NCBI GenBank assembly: GCA_045589495.1 | Contig: JAZNPF010000016.1 | Coordinates: 62,001-126,000, forward strand | DNA: 64,000 nt | Direction: 5' to 3' | Origin: SIG455 sp045589495 | Lineage (GTDB): Bacteria; Bacillota; Clostridia; UMGS1810 | Part shown: piece by piece, positions 18,451 through 28,222 of the stretch | Layout: the number at the start of each line of letters is the position of its first letter | How positions within the stretch are numbered: the first letter of the stretch is position 1 | Notes under the pieces: model-generated | Databases searched by the model: none | Told to the model about the DNA's origin: nothing | Seen by the model: only the letters and a program-made list of their open reading frames with translations | Position numbers and translations under genes: made by a program

Positions 18451-20916
18451 ATGTATAGAAAAATATTTTCTAAAGTTGTTGCCATAATAACACTTTGTAC
18501 ACTGTGCCTTTCCGGCACAGTGTGCGAAGCCGCTTCATCTTCTGAGGTTTTTACGGATTATTCTTCAACTGTAACGGATGAACTTCAATATACTGATGCG
18601 TTATATCTGAAAGGAAACAGCGGCACATGGAGTAGTGTGCAGGATGATTACGGCATAGCCTTGCAAGCGGAAGGAATTTCGCCGCAATTGGAATTTCCTA
18701 AGGGAAGCAGTTTTGAAGATCCATTTGCATTTGCTTTTTCTGTGTGCTTTGAAGATGCTGCATCATCGCTGAATGTCAGGGCGAATTATAACGGTGCAGG
18801 AAGCGGATGGCATAGTGATTTAAAAGATTTGATAATTTTTAAGGATGGTACCGTTACCGGAAAGTTTACAACGGAAAGTACTGTTTCGTATGTGGCAGAC
18901 ACATGGTATCACGTTGTTCTGACTTTTGATTTTGATTCCGCTACTTATGATGCGTATATTAACGGCACTAAAATAAGCGATACTGCCGGTTCTATAGGTG
19001 GCAGAAGTGTTATAAAACATTTCAGAATAGCGGTAAATGGTGAAGAAAATGCTGCTGATGGAAATGTGTTCATTGATAATATGTTTGCTTGTGATAAGCC
19101 GGTTAATTTTGCATCGACAGTTGCAAATGGCTCAGAAATTGAAATTACACAAGGCGATATCACTTTGGATTTCGGCACCTTTGTAAAATATACCGATGCA
19201 AGTGATATATCCATTACTTGCAATGGCGCTGCAGCCGAAGGCGTTACATTAGTTCCTGAAATGGTAGGGGATTATTTCAAAACACTTACAATCGACGTTG
19301 ATGGTAATTATGAGCAGAATGCCGATTATGAAGTTACAGTAAGCAGTAACGTAAAATCTATTTGGGGCGAATCTGCCGAAACCACTTTTGCATTTTCTAC
19401 TTTAGAGTATGTTCCAGCGATATCCGTTTCTGTTCTTACAGATACCGCCGGATTATTCGGGGGAGAGAAAGTAAAGTTAGGAATAGAAACAAGTAATGTC
19501 AGCGAAAACGAAAAAATTATTATATACAATAATGGTGCTGAGGTTGCAGAACTTGCAAGCGATGTAACAGAATATCAACTTGCTGCTTGCGATGGAGAAA
19601 ATAATGTTACTGCAAAAGTATTAAGCAGTGCAGGTGAAGAACTTGCAGCAAGTGATGCCGTGCAATTTACGGCAGGCGGTTTTATCAAGGGCAAGGAAAT
19701 ATATTCCGTCGATTTTGAAACAAGTGATATTCTGCCATTGTCAGTTAGTAACGGAACCGGAAATACTGAATTTGTTACTTCTTCGCCCGGAGGACGCAGC
19801 GGAGTTGTTTATAAATGTATAAACAACAGCAGTATTATTGGCGGAGCAAATAAACTTACGGCGCCTGACTCTAATGGTAACCTTACTATGATTGCCGACG
19901 TAGTTGTATTTGAAGAAGACCGTTATTACGAGTCAAGTTCCGGAGTTGACTTCCCCGCAAGAGCCTTAAATGTTCTGCGTCTTATAGACAGCACAGGTGC
20001 AAGAAAAGAATTTTATCCTTGGACTTTAAAGGCGAGTGAAATCACTCCAAGTTCAACAGGAAGCGGAGAATTCAGCCTTGATAAATGGCATCATATTAAA
20101 ACTGTTTATGATTTTAAAAACAGTGTTGCGTATTTGTATGTTGATGGTGTGCTGGTTGACAAAGGCAGGGGAGTAACGGCATCCAATTATTACCTTCAGG
20201 CAGAGTATCAGACAATGGGTAGAACCATTTACTTTGATAATATGAAGGCATATTTTGCCGGATATACACCTACGGCAAGTGTAGAGGTTTATAACGGAGA
20301 AACTCAGTCCGCGTTAAATTCAGTTGATTATAACAATGCAAGTTTCAAAGTGATTTTCACAGAACGTATGGATAGTTCTACACTGACATCCGATACTGTT
20401 AAACTCACTTCGCAATACGGTGAAAATGTTGAATGTACAATAGCATTTGCTGATGCGTATACTATGACTGTAACGCCAAAAAGTGCACTTGCACCTGATA
20501 CTGAGTATTCATTCTCGGTTAAATCTGCTGACACCGTTAAAATTAAAAGCGGAGCAGGTCTGGAATTGCCTGATGAATATTTGGTGGAAGTTAAAACAAT
20601 AAAACCGCCGTTTGCAATTCAATCAGCAACCATTTCGGGCGGAGTTAATCTGGAAGACGTTACTCCCAATGCGGAATTTACCGTAAACTTATCTATAAGT
20701 GATGCTCTTTCGACTGGTGCAACAGCAGGTGTTTTTGTGGGAATTTATAAAGATAATGCTTGTTATGGCATCAATTATATAGATGTAGATGCTTCAGTTT
20801 CTAGCGGTTATATAGCCACATTGAAAGCCCCTGCCGATATTGCAGGCGGCGGTTATGAGATTAAAACATTTATGGTAGATAATTTACAGTCGTTTAAACT
20901 TCTGGATTTTGAGTGA
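18451..20916 (+). CDS. Secreted laminin-G-like/Ig-like glycan-binding candidate
   Basis: The 821-aa product starts at ATG 18451, downstream of AAGGAGTG, with a signal peptide ending near CEAASS. Two concanavalin/laminin-G-like beta-sandwich segments can be seen (about residues 30-210 and 420-610), each with the W-H-x-x-x-x-x-D-F pattern and an FIDN/YFDNM strand. Bacterial Ig-like segments occur about 215-320, and an SbsA/Big_5-like domain (FTERMDSSTL, LAPDTEYSF) about 625-720. The last 100 residues belong to a C-terminal module also present in four other secreted proteins of the window. There are no catalytic motifs, so a substrate-binding role on the surface is inferred. Confidence 0.7.
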   Translation: MYRKIFSKVVAIITLCTLCLSGTVCEAASSSEVFTDYSSTVTDELQYTDALYLKGNSGTWSSVQDDYGIALQAEGISPQLEFPKGSSFEDPFAFAFSVCFEDAASSLNVRANYNGAGSGWHSDLKDLIIFKDGTVTGKFTTESTVSYVADTWYHVVLTFDFDSATYDAYINGTKISDTAGSIGGRSVIKHFRIAVNGEENAADGNVFIDNMFACDKPVNFASTVANGSEIEITQGDITLDFGTFVKYTDASDISITCNGAAAEGVTLVPEMVGDYFKTLTIDVDGNYEQNADYEVTVSSNVKSIWGESAETTFAFSTLEYVPAISVSVLTDTAGLFGGEKVKLGIETSNVSENEKIIIYNNGAEVAELASDVTEYQLAACDGENNVTAKVLSSAGEELAASDAVQFTAGGFIKGKEIYSVDFETSDILPLSVSNGTGNTEFVTSSPGGRSGVVYKCINNSSIIGGANKLTAPDSNGNLTMIADVVVFEEDRYYESSSGVDFPARALNVLRLIDSTGARKEFYPWTLKASEITPSSTGSGEFSLDKWHHIKTVYDFKNSVAYLYVDGVLVDKGRGVTASNYYLQAEYQTMGRTIYFDNMKAYFAGYTPTASVEVYNGETQSALNSVDYNNASFKVIFTERMDSSTLTSDTVKLTSQYGENVECTIAFADAYTMTVTPKSALAPDTEYSFSVKSADTVKIKSGAGLELPDEYLVEVKTIKPPFAIQSATISGGVNLEDVTPNAEFTVNLSISDALSTGATAGVFVGIYKDNACYGINYIDVDASVSSGYIATLKAPADIAGGGYEIKTFMVDNLQSFKLLDFE

Positions 20917-20923
20917 TGCAATT

Positions 20924-22918
20924 ATGAAAAAGATTGCATTCAACTTGCTTATCATAATTAGTTTAATTGTGATTTACCCTATATGTGTAGGTGCTGTTTC
21001 TATTGAAACGGGCGATTATGCCTATTTTGGAAAATACGGCGGAGATCCTGTTTTGTGGCGGTGCATTGGTGTAGATGATAATGGGGCATTTATGGTGTGT
21101 GAAAACATCATTTCTCTTAAATCCTTTGACGCCGCCTCCAACGGCACTGAGGACAGAAATCTTAAAGGCAGTAACAGATGGTCAACATCAGCGCTTAGAA
21201 AATGGTTGAATTCCACTGAAACTACCGTGGATTATTCAACCGGTTCTATACCTGAAGATAAGAATGTTTTTCTCGGTGAAAATGGTTATAGCGGTGAAGC
21301 CGGATTTTTAAGCGCATCCAATTTCACACCTGATGAAGTTTTTCTTATGAAGGACGCAACGATTAAAACATTTGTTTCAAGGCTTGATTCAGCAGAAGCA
21401 GATGGTGGAGAAAGCGCATATTTACTACCTAACGATTTTGCCGTTTTAGGCTCTAATAGTGAAACAGCATATTACGAGTATACTACGGATAAAATGTTTT
21501 TGCTGTCAACAGAAGAAATGGCTAAGATGTCTGAATTGTTTGGAAGAAAGAGTTTTTATGTAAATCCCACTGCATATTGTGTGGAGCAAAACAATTATAG
21601 TTCTTCTCTACTTTCAACCGATAAAAGTTGGCTATGGTGGTTTCGTGATCCGCTTACAACCGATTCAGGTGTACGTACAGCGTGTGCGTCTGCCGTAGAT
21701 AAAAAAACCGACAGAGGTTGGCTTAGTGCTGAATATGCCTATAACGACGGTATAGGTGTTCGCCCGGCATTTTATATGGACGTTGGCGGTGTTTCTTTAT
21801 CCGGCGGTGACGGAAGTTATAATTCACCTTACTATGCCGGAACTTCACCAACAATCCATCTGAGCAGTTTGGTTAAAACTGCACGAATAGGGGAAAAGGT
21901 TCCGATTACCATAGAAACGCATAATATGCCGAGTGATGTAAAAACAGGAATAATTGCCAATGGTGTTTTCTATCCTGATTTTAAAAGCGGTAATTTGTAT
22001 CAGATAGATAAAAATGAAAATATTATCACGGCAGTTATATATAAAGACGGAACAATTATTGCTGAATCTTCTGAACTCATTCTGTGCGGTGTTGATTTAC
22101 ATATAACCGATGAAATGGAGAATATTTCATTCGATAATTGGGAGGATGGTGATTTTACCGTTATCAGCGGTGATTTGACCGAGTCAGAGCAAGGTATTCT
22201 TACTTCAAACAATGGATATACCTTATATTTCCCCAGAACTTTTAATATCAGTAACGGTGTTTTAGAAGTATCTTACGATATAATGTGTGAATCTTCAAAG
22301 TATACCAAAATTCTTTTGGAAGGCGATGTGCTTTCCGTATATACTGAGAATGGTTGGATTTCGCCGTATACTTTCAGTAGCGGATATATTTATTGCGGTT
22401 CTTCTCGTGTGACTGACCGCCTCCCGAATGGCGAATATAAAACACTTACAATCCGCTATGATTTTACACGTAACGTTGCATCTTTGGCGCTTAATGGTCA
22501 GTATGTTTCTGCCGATGTTGCCATACCTGATGTAAGCGACGCACCTGTTACTATTATTAAAATGTCAGTGCAAAATCCAAATTGCACTGTTAATATAAAA
22601 AATCTTAACGCTGATTTGAGTAACGACAAATTTATTGTTGCAAAAGATGTTTCTGCTTATCCTGCGCAAGATGGCACAAAGATTTGTGTTCACATCGACA
22701 AGTACTGCGGAAGCGGTAAACTAAAACTTATAACCGCAATACTTGATGATGGCAAAATGTTGGATTTGCAGTTTACAGATGTATCACTCAGCAGCGAAAA
22801 AGAAACGGCAGATTTTGAGGTACATCACCCCGAAATCGCCTATAAAAAGCAATATACATTCAAAGCATTTTTAACTTATCCGGATAATTTCTTGGATCAT
22901 GTTGCTTATTTGAATTGA
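20924..22918 (+). CDS. Secreted DUF6273/laminin-G-like two-part protein
   Basis: The 664-aa product starts at ATG 20924, seven bases after the upstream stop, with a signal peptide of about 25 residues. Residues about 30-300 have the DUF6273 pattern (GDYAYFGKYGG, PVLWRC, ALRKWLN, GVRPAFYMD), a fold distantly like formylglycine-generating/sulfatase-modifying domains but without evidence of catalysis. A concanavalin-like sandwich follows at about 410-560 (YDIMCESSKYTKILLEGD) and a C-terminal beta-module about 570-664. DUF6273 proteins are frequent in Clostridia and their function is unknown. The gene is probably translationally coupled to its upstream neighbour. A binding or display role is the best guess. 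Confidence 0.7.
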   Translation: MKKIAFNLLIIISLIVIYPICVGAVSIETGDYAYFGKYGGDPVLWRCIGVDDNGAFMVCENIISLKSFDAASNGTEDRNLKGSNRWSTSALRKWLNSTETTVDYSTGSIPEDKNVFLGENGYSGEAGFLSASNFTPDEVFLMKDATIKTFVSRLDSAEADGGESAYLLPNDFAVLGSNSETAYYEYTTDKMFLLSTEEMAKMSELFGRKSFYVNPTAYCVEQNNYSSSLLSTDKSWLWWFRDPLTTDSGVRTACASAVDKKTDRGWLSAEYAYNDGIGVRPAFYMDVGGVSLSGGDGSYNSPYYAGTSPTIHLSSLVKTARIGEKVPITIETHNMPSDVKTGIIANGVFYPDFKSGNLYQIDKNENIITAVIYKDGTIIAESSELILCGVDLHITDEMENISFDNWEDGDFTVISGDLTESEQGILTSNNGYTLYFPRTFNISNGVLEVSYDIMCESSKYTKILLEGDVLSVYTENGWISPYTFSSGYIYCGSSRVTDRLPNGEYKTLTIRYDFTRNVASLALNGQYVSADVAIPDVSDAPVTIIKMSVQNPNCTVNIKNLNADLSNDKFIVAKDVSAYPAQDGTKICVHIDKYCGSGKLKLITAILDDGKMLDLQFTDVSLSSEKETADFEVHHPEIAYKKQYTFKAFLTYPDNFLDHVAYLN

Positions 22919-22998
22919 CTGTAAAAGGAGGAATAGGAAAAAGTATTAAAGCAAGTTTTTGACATGGTAATAAAAAATTTTTATAAGGAGTGTTATTT

Positions 22999-25443
22999 AT
23001 GTTAAAAAGAGTTTTATCAATGTGTTTGTGCTTAATGTTAGTACTCGGCACACTCGGCAGTATCACTTTAACTGCTTCTGCCGCTACAGTAAGCGAAACC
23101 GTAAAATGGAGTGAAGATTTCACAAATGCTACAGCAACTCAACAAAATGGTACTCGTTACGTGGCATTCAATAATAAGACCACGTCGTTGAAAGATGCAA
23201 ATGGGTATGAAGTATTCACACAAGACGGTACACCAACAGCCTTAAACGTTAAATATTATGCTACATATCTTGAGGAAGTGGACGGAAATAAAATGCTCCA
23301 CTATAATCCTACAGATACTGCTACCGCTAGCGGTGGATTTACTGGCTACAGAGCGTATGGAACAAAACATGGTGGAAACGGTTCCGATTCATCAAATAAG
23401 AGCGGTTTCAATGTTACAACCCTTAGAAACGCTGGCTTTACCACAAGCGGTGCATGGAACTTCAGTTTTGATTTGAAACCTGTTAATCAGAATTTTTCTC
23501 TTAAGATTGTTTCTTATGGTGCAGGTACCAGAACGTTGGTTACCTATGATAATGGTGCACTGAAGGTGTTAAATGACGGTACATCAGTTCCCCTTGCCAA
23601 TAATGAATGGTACAAAGTTGCCTTTGCAGCAGATGGTTCTGGCAACATAGAAGTCTATGTAAACGGTAAAAAGGTTGCTGAAGAAAATCATAACAGTTGG
23701 AAAGAATCAGCGTTTTTATGGTTTAGTTTTGGACAGATTTCAGGAACAATAGGTGAGTGGTGTCTTGATAACTTCAAAGTTTCAGACAATGCTTCAGGTT
23801 TCTATGGCACAGGCAGTGCATTTGATGCAACTGTTACTACCACTAATGCTGAATTAGAAATTAAAGATACTGCTTCAAACAACGGCACCACATCAACAGT
23901 TGTTATACCTGAGGATGCTGCAGGTACATTAAGTGCTGAGGCTTTCTTGGATACATTATCATACGGCTTTGCTAATGAAAATGATATTATAGTTGAACTT
24001 TATACTGCTGATGGTGACGCAGTGGAAGAACCCGCTGAAACCATGATGTCTAATGTAGACAAAATGGTTGTAAGCACAGGCTATGCAACACGTGAATATG
24101 AAATTTTTGTTGAACAGAATACTTTTGTGTCAAGTTCTTACGCTGTTTCTCATTCAGATAAAACAATTTCTGGTGTTGTAAAAAATATTAAGGTTGCTGA
24201 CTTCCTTGATGCACTTTCAGCAATTGAGGGTGCAACACTTAAAGTTATGAACGGTGGAAGAGAACTTACAGATGACGACGCTGTTACAGACGGTGCAACA
24301 CTCGTTTCCACATATAGCGGAAACACATACACTTACAGCATTAACTTCAAAAAATACTGGGAAGAAGATTTCAGCGTTATTAGTAATGTTAGTGGTGGTT
24401 ATAACTTTAATGGTGCAGGTGTATTAAAAGATGTTGACGGCGTTGCTTTATTTGATAGTTGGTCAAGACTTGTTTACAGAACATCTACGGACGAAGCAAC
24501 AATGTTCTATTTGACAAAAAGAACAGGTGAGGCTACGTATGACACAGTTGATTATACAAAAAATGGTGTTGACTCCGGTTTCTACAACAATGGTGTATAT
24601 GGCGGAGCCTTCCGTAGCTTTTTCAGAAACTTCGTTTTGGAAAGCGACCCGGATGTATATGTTAAAGGACTTTTAAAACATACATTGAAATCAAATGGTA
24701 AAGGTAGTGGCTCTGCTGTTACCACAAGCGGTGCATACAACCTTGAGTTTGCATTTAAACCTGAAACTGATTACACCAACGTTGAATTCAGTTTCAAAGG
24801 TATTAAAACAGATAACACCGACTTTAGTTATTTCACATATGACAAAGGTGCTTATAAAGCATTCGGACAGACACTTGACCTTTCTTCTGCCGTTGCAGAT
24901 TCCAACGGATTTTACAATTTCAAAATTGAATATCTTGGAAACGGCATTTCAAATGTATATGCAAATGACGTAAAAGTAGGCTCAAATCTTGTGGGCGGTG
25001 CAGATGTAGGCGCAGTTGCTTTTGAGATTGTATCATACAGTACAGGTACAGATTTGTATGTAGATAATATCGATATGTACCCCGTTGTATACGAGGCACC
25101 TGCATCAACTACAGCAGTTGCTCTTTACAAAGACAGTGTTGACGCTGCAAATGTAGTTACCGATAATGCAGATCTTAATGCTGCAACAAAATATATTGCT
25201 AAAGCCGATATTACCTGCTACGAAGCATCATTACCCGTTATGCTGATGATTGCGTCTTACAGTAACGGTGCACTTAATAAAGTTGTATGCTCACCAAGAA
25301 CTTTTGCTTATGGAGATACAACCGATGCAAATCCTTTAACTGCCGAAATTGACAAATCGTATGTTGATGACGCTGACAGACTTTGCGTATTCCTCTGGAA
25401 TGGCACAAGCCTGAAACCTTATAACTTTATTGAAATTAAATAA
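22999..25443 (+). CDS. Secreted protein with two laminin-G-like domains
   Basis: The 814-aa product starts at ATG 22999, eight bases after AAGGAG; the in-frame GTG at 22990 overlaps that site. A signal peptide ends at the ASAA motif near residue 31. Two related concanavalin-like sandwiches (about 35-265 and 455-700) contain matching TTSGAWNFSFDLKP and TTSGAYNLEFAFKPE strands, indicating an internal duplication. Between them lie two short Ig-like repeats. The last 110 residues form the shared C-terminal module (ending in FLWNGTSLKP). No catalytic residues are evident. It closes the surface-protein run of this operon, so a glycan-binding function is inferred. Confidence 0.7.
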   Translation: MLKRVLSMCLCLMLVLGTLGSITLTASAATVSETVKWSEDFTNATATQQNGTRYVAFNNKTTSLKDANGYEVFTQDGTPTALNVKYYATYLEEVDGNKMLHYNPTDTATASGGFTGYRAYGTKHGGNGSDSSNKSGFNVTTLRNAGFTTSGAWNFSFDLKPVNQNFSLKIVSYGAGTRTLVTYDNGALKVLNDGTSVPLANNEWYKVAFAADGSGNIEVYVNGKKVAEENHNSWKESAFLWFSFGQISGTIGEWCLDNFKVSDNASGFYGTGSAFDATVTTTNAELEIKDTASNNGTTSTVVIPEDAAGTLSAEAFLDTLSYGFANENDIIVELYTADGDAVEEPAETMMSNVDKMVVSTGYATREYEIFVEQNTFVSSSYAVSHSDKTISGVVKNIKVADFLDALSAIEGATLKVMNGGRELTDDDAVTDGATLVSTYSGNTYTYSINFKKYWEEDFSVISNVSGGYNFNGAGVLKDVDGVALFDSWSRLVYRTSTDEATMFYLTKRTGEATYDTVDYTKNGVDSGFYNNGVYGGAFRSFFRNFVLESDPDVYVKGLLKHTLKSNGKGSGSAVTTSGAYNLEFAFKPETDYTNVEFSFKGIKTDNTDFSYFTYDKGAYKAFGQTLDLSSAVADSNGFYNFKIEYLGNGISNVYANDVKVGSNLVGGADVGAVAFEIVSYSTGTDLYVDNIDMYPVVYEAPASTTAVALYKDSVDAANVVTDNADLNAATKYIAKADITCYEASLPVMLMIASYSNGALNKVVCSPRTFAYGDTTDANPLTAEIDKSYVDDADRLCVFLWNGTSLKPYNFIEIK

Positions 25444-25487
25444 TTAAATTTTAGATTTACCTATATATGAAAGGATACAACCAAGAT

Positions 25488-26450
25488 ATGACAAAGTTTG
25501 ATGTTATAAAAAGATACGAAAATAACCCTATCCTTACTCCTGCCGATATGCCGGCGCCTTGCTGTGCGGTATACAATTCGGGTGTTGTAAAAACACCCGA
25601 AGGGGAGTACATTATGGCAAGCCGTTTTGAAACTCCTTCAAAAGAGCAGAAAGTATGGGTTTCCAGAAGTAAAGACGGATTTAACTTTACACCTGATGAT
25701 GAGCCTATTAAATTTGTATGTTCTGAAGAGGACAGAGAAGAGTATGAAGAGGTTGTTTTGAACTATCCCGGTCATATGATTGGTTCTTGGTACGACCCCA
25801 GAATCAACCCTGTTGACGGCGAATATTATATTACATATTGTGTGGGCGGAGATTTTAACTGCCGTATTGCTCTTGGTAAAACAAAGGATTTTAAAACCGT
25901 TGAGCACGTAAGTTTCCCCATGCATATTCAAAACAGAAACGCTGTACTTTTCCCTGAAAAAATTAACGGTGAATACTGGATGCTCCACAGACCGCAGAGT
26001 GGAAAAGACACTTCCGGCAATATCTGGATTGCTTCATCACCTGATTTTAAATATTGGGGTAATTGCAAAATTGTTGCAAAATCAGAGAATTATTGGGAGA
26101 ACACAAAAATCGGTCCTGCTGCTCCACCAATTAAAACAGATGAGGGATGGCTTGTTGTATATCATGGCGTTTTCCCGCATACAAGTGGCTTCAATTATGG
26201 CGGCGGCGTGATGATGCTTGACCTTGAAAAGCCTTGGAAAGTTATTGCTCGTTGTAAAGATCCGATTCTGTATGTTCAGGAAGATTATGAAATGATAGGT
26301 CAGGTACCAAATGTAGTATTCCCCGGCTCTATCATTCCGGAAGATGACGGAACAGCAAAACTTTATTATGGCGGTGCTGACTATGTTCAGTGCGTGGCAA
26401 CTACTAAAATCTCAGATTTGATAGATATATGTAAAAGAGGCCACATTTAA
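25488..26450 (+). CDS. Glycoside hydrolase family 130 beta-mannoside phosphorylase
   Basis: This roughly 320-aa protein has the five-bladed propeller signatures of GH130: NPILTPADMP at the start, YNSGVVK, WYDPRINP with the probable catalytic Asp at residue 103, RNAVLFPEKI, GPAAPPIKT and GWLVVYHG. GH130 enzymes split beta-mannosyl linkages with phosphate to give alpha-mannose-1-phosphate, or hydrolyse them in some subgroups. There is no signal peptide, so it acts inside the cell. ATG 25488 is chosen because AAAGGA lies upstream; ATG 25467 has no ribosome site. A phosphohexomutase gene follows at 26537, which could use the Man-1-P. With NagA/NagB in the locus, a mannosyl-GlcNAc substrate is one possibility, but the subgroup is not resolved. 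Confidence 0.88.
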   Translation: MTKFDVIKRYENNPILTPADMPAPCCAVYNSGVVKTPEGEYIMASRFETPSKEQKVWVSRSKDGFNFTPDDEPIKFVCSEEDREEYEEVVLNYPGHMIGSWYDPRINPVDGEYYITYCVGGDFNCRIALGKTKDFKTVEHVSFPMHIQNRNAVLFPEKINGEYWMLHRPQSGKDTSGNIWIASSPDFKYWGNCKIVAKSENYWENTKIGPAAPPIKTDEGWLVVYHGVFPHTSGFNYGGGVMMLDLEKPWKVIARCKDPILYVQEDYEMIGQVPNVVFPGSIIPEDDGTAKLYYGGADYVQCVATTKISDLIDICKRGHI

Positions 26451-26458
26451 TATTGTGT

Positions 26459-26488
26459 TAAAGGGGCGTTAATCTTAACGCCCCTTTA
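26459..26488 (+). terminator. Hairpin terminator after the GH130 gene
   Basis: A perfect inverted repeat of about 14 bases each side with a tiny loop, rich in G/C at its centre (GGGGCG/CGCCCC), sits 9 bases after the stop. The T-tract behind it is weak. It probably separates or attenuates transcription between the surface module and the cytoplasmic enzyme block. Confidence 0.65.
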
Positions 26489-26536
26489 CAATAATTTTTA
26501 AATAGTATTTCTTACTTATTAAAAGAGGTGTTTTGT

Positions 26537-28189
26537 TTGCATAGAATTGAATACGATAAATGGCTCAACTCTCTTGTTGTTGATGAAAAAACCAAATTGA
26601 CTTTGAAAACTATGACCGAGTCCGACATATTAGAATGTTTTTATCGTGATTTAGAGTTTGGCACCGGTGGATTGCGCGGTAAAATGAATGTGGGAACTAA
26701 TCGGATGAATATATATACAGTTCGCCATGCTACTCAAGGCTTGGCAAATGAGATTATATCAAACGGCGATACGGCGGTTGATATGGGTGTTGTAATCGCT
26801 TATGATTCACGCAATAATTCTTCAAGATTTGCTTTTGAATGTGTTAAGGTTCTTTGTGCCAACGGAATTAAAACTTATCTTTTTGATTCTCTTCGTCCTA
26901 CACCTATGCTTTCATTTGCAGTTCGTTATTTAAAGTGTTTTCGCGGTATTGTAATTACTGCCAGTCACAATCCAAAAGAATACAATGGTTATAAAGTGTA
27001 TGGTGAGGATGGCGGTCAGATTACACCTGAATCAGCAAGTATTATTGAAAATAATATGAAAAGCACAGATATTTTTGATGATGTTAAAATTACAGATACA
27101 CCTGATTTTATATCTGTTGGAAGACAGATTGATGAGGCTTACATATCCGAGGTACTAAATCAGCGTATGGGAAACAGTCTTGATGATTTAAAGGTTATAT
27201 ACACCCCCCTGCACGGTTCGGGTAATATTCCTGTTCGTAATGTGTTGCAAAGAGCAGGACTTAATAACTTGTTCGTTGTACCTGAACAGGAAATGCCGGA
27301 CGGTGATTTTTCTACAGTTAAATCTCCAAATCCCGAAAATCCCGAAGCATTTGATCTGGCTATTAAATATGCTGAAAAAATAAAACCTGATTTAATTATA
27401 GGTACAGACCCTGATAGCGACAGGGTGGGGGTTGCCGTTCCGTTTGAAAACGGGTATATAACTCTTAACGGAAATCAGACAGGCGTTTTACTGTGTGAAT
27501 TTATATTACGTAAACTTAAAGAAACTGGCAGTTTGAACAGTAATCTTACCATTATAAAAACTATAGTAACAACGGAAATGATTAAAGCCGTAACGCAGGA
27601 TTACGGAGTAGGGCTGACAGATGTTCTTACAGGATTTAAGTACATAGGAGAAAAAATTAAAGAATATGAAGATGAAAACTGCTCATCTGAATTCCTTTTC
27701 GGTCTTGAAGAAAGTTATGGATATCTAAAAGGAACATACACACGTGATAAAGATGCAGTAGTTGCATCATTGCTTATATGCGAAATGGCGGCATATTATA
27801 AAGAAAAAGGACAGACTCTATATGATGGATTATGCGAACTTTATGAAAGGTATGGATATTATAGTGAAAAACTTTTGAATTTCACATTCGATTGTGCTGA
27901 TGGAATTGTAAAAATAAAAACTATAATGGATACGCTCCGTAACAAAGAGGTAAATACCATCGGTGGACTAAAAGTCGCTAACGTTAAAGACTATTTAAAA
28001 GGGATTGATGATTTGCCGAAATCAGATGTTCTAAAATACTTTTTTGATTGCGGCTGGCTTGCAGTACGTCCATCAGGTACGGAACCTAAAATCAAATTTT
28101 ATATCTGTGCTTCGGGAGAAAATCAACAGGAAGTTAATAAAAATATTGATAATATATCAGAATTTATAAATGAAACAGTAGGAATCTAA
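26537..28189 (+). CDS. Alpha-D-phosphohexomutase (phosphoglucomutase/phosphomannomutase)
   Basis: This 550-aa enzyme shows all four phosphohexomutase landmarks: the phosphoserine loop TASHNP with Ser at residue 143, the metal-binding DPDSDR at 291-296, the sugar-specificity loop (GLEESYG) near residue 395, and the phosphate-binding RPSGTEPK near the end. It interconverts hexose-1- and hexose-6-phosphates. The TTG at 26537 is preferred as start because GAGGTG lies about seven bases upstream; an in-frame GTG at 26528 overlaps that site. Placed right after a GH130 phosphorylase, it probably moves Man-1-P or Glc-1-P into glycolysis. The substrate preference is inference. Confidence 0.9.
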   Translation: MHRIEYDKWLNSLVVDEKTKLTLKTMTESDILECFYRDLEFGTGGLRGKMNVGTNRMNIYTVRHATQGLANEIISNGDTAVDMGVVIAYDSRNNSSRFAFECVKVLCANGIKTYLFDSLRPTPMLSFAVRYLKCFRGIVITASHNPKEYNGYKVYGEDGGQITPESASIIENNMKSTDIFDDVKITDTPDFISVGRQIDEAYISEVLNQRMGNSLDDLKVIYTPLHGSGNIPVRNVLQRAGLNNLFVVPEQEMPDGDFSTVKSPNPENPEAFDLAIKYAEKIKPDLIIGTDPDSDRVGVAVPFENGYITLNGNQTGVLLCEFILRKLKETGSLNSNLTIIKTIVTTEMIKAVTQDYGVGLTDVLTGFKYIGEKIKEYEDENCSSEFLFGLEESYGYLKGTYTRDKDAVVASLLICEMAAYYKEKGQTLYDGLCELYERYGYYSEKLLNFTFDCADGIVKIKTIMDTLRNKEVNTIGGLKVANVKDYLKGIDDLPKSDVLKYFFDCGWLAVRPSGTEPKIKFYICASGENQQEVNKNIDNISEFINETVGI

Positions 28190-28222
28190 ATATACATTAT
28201 TATTTTCCAGGAGGAATTAACA

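Noticed and set aside
22919..22998. Strong AGGAGG-like site near 22926 not followed by a gene
   Set aside because: No ATG, GTG or TTG opens a frame of useful length behind it; the real start of the next gene has its own site at 22985.
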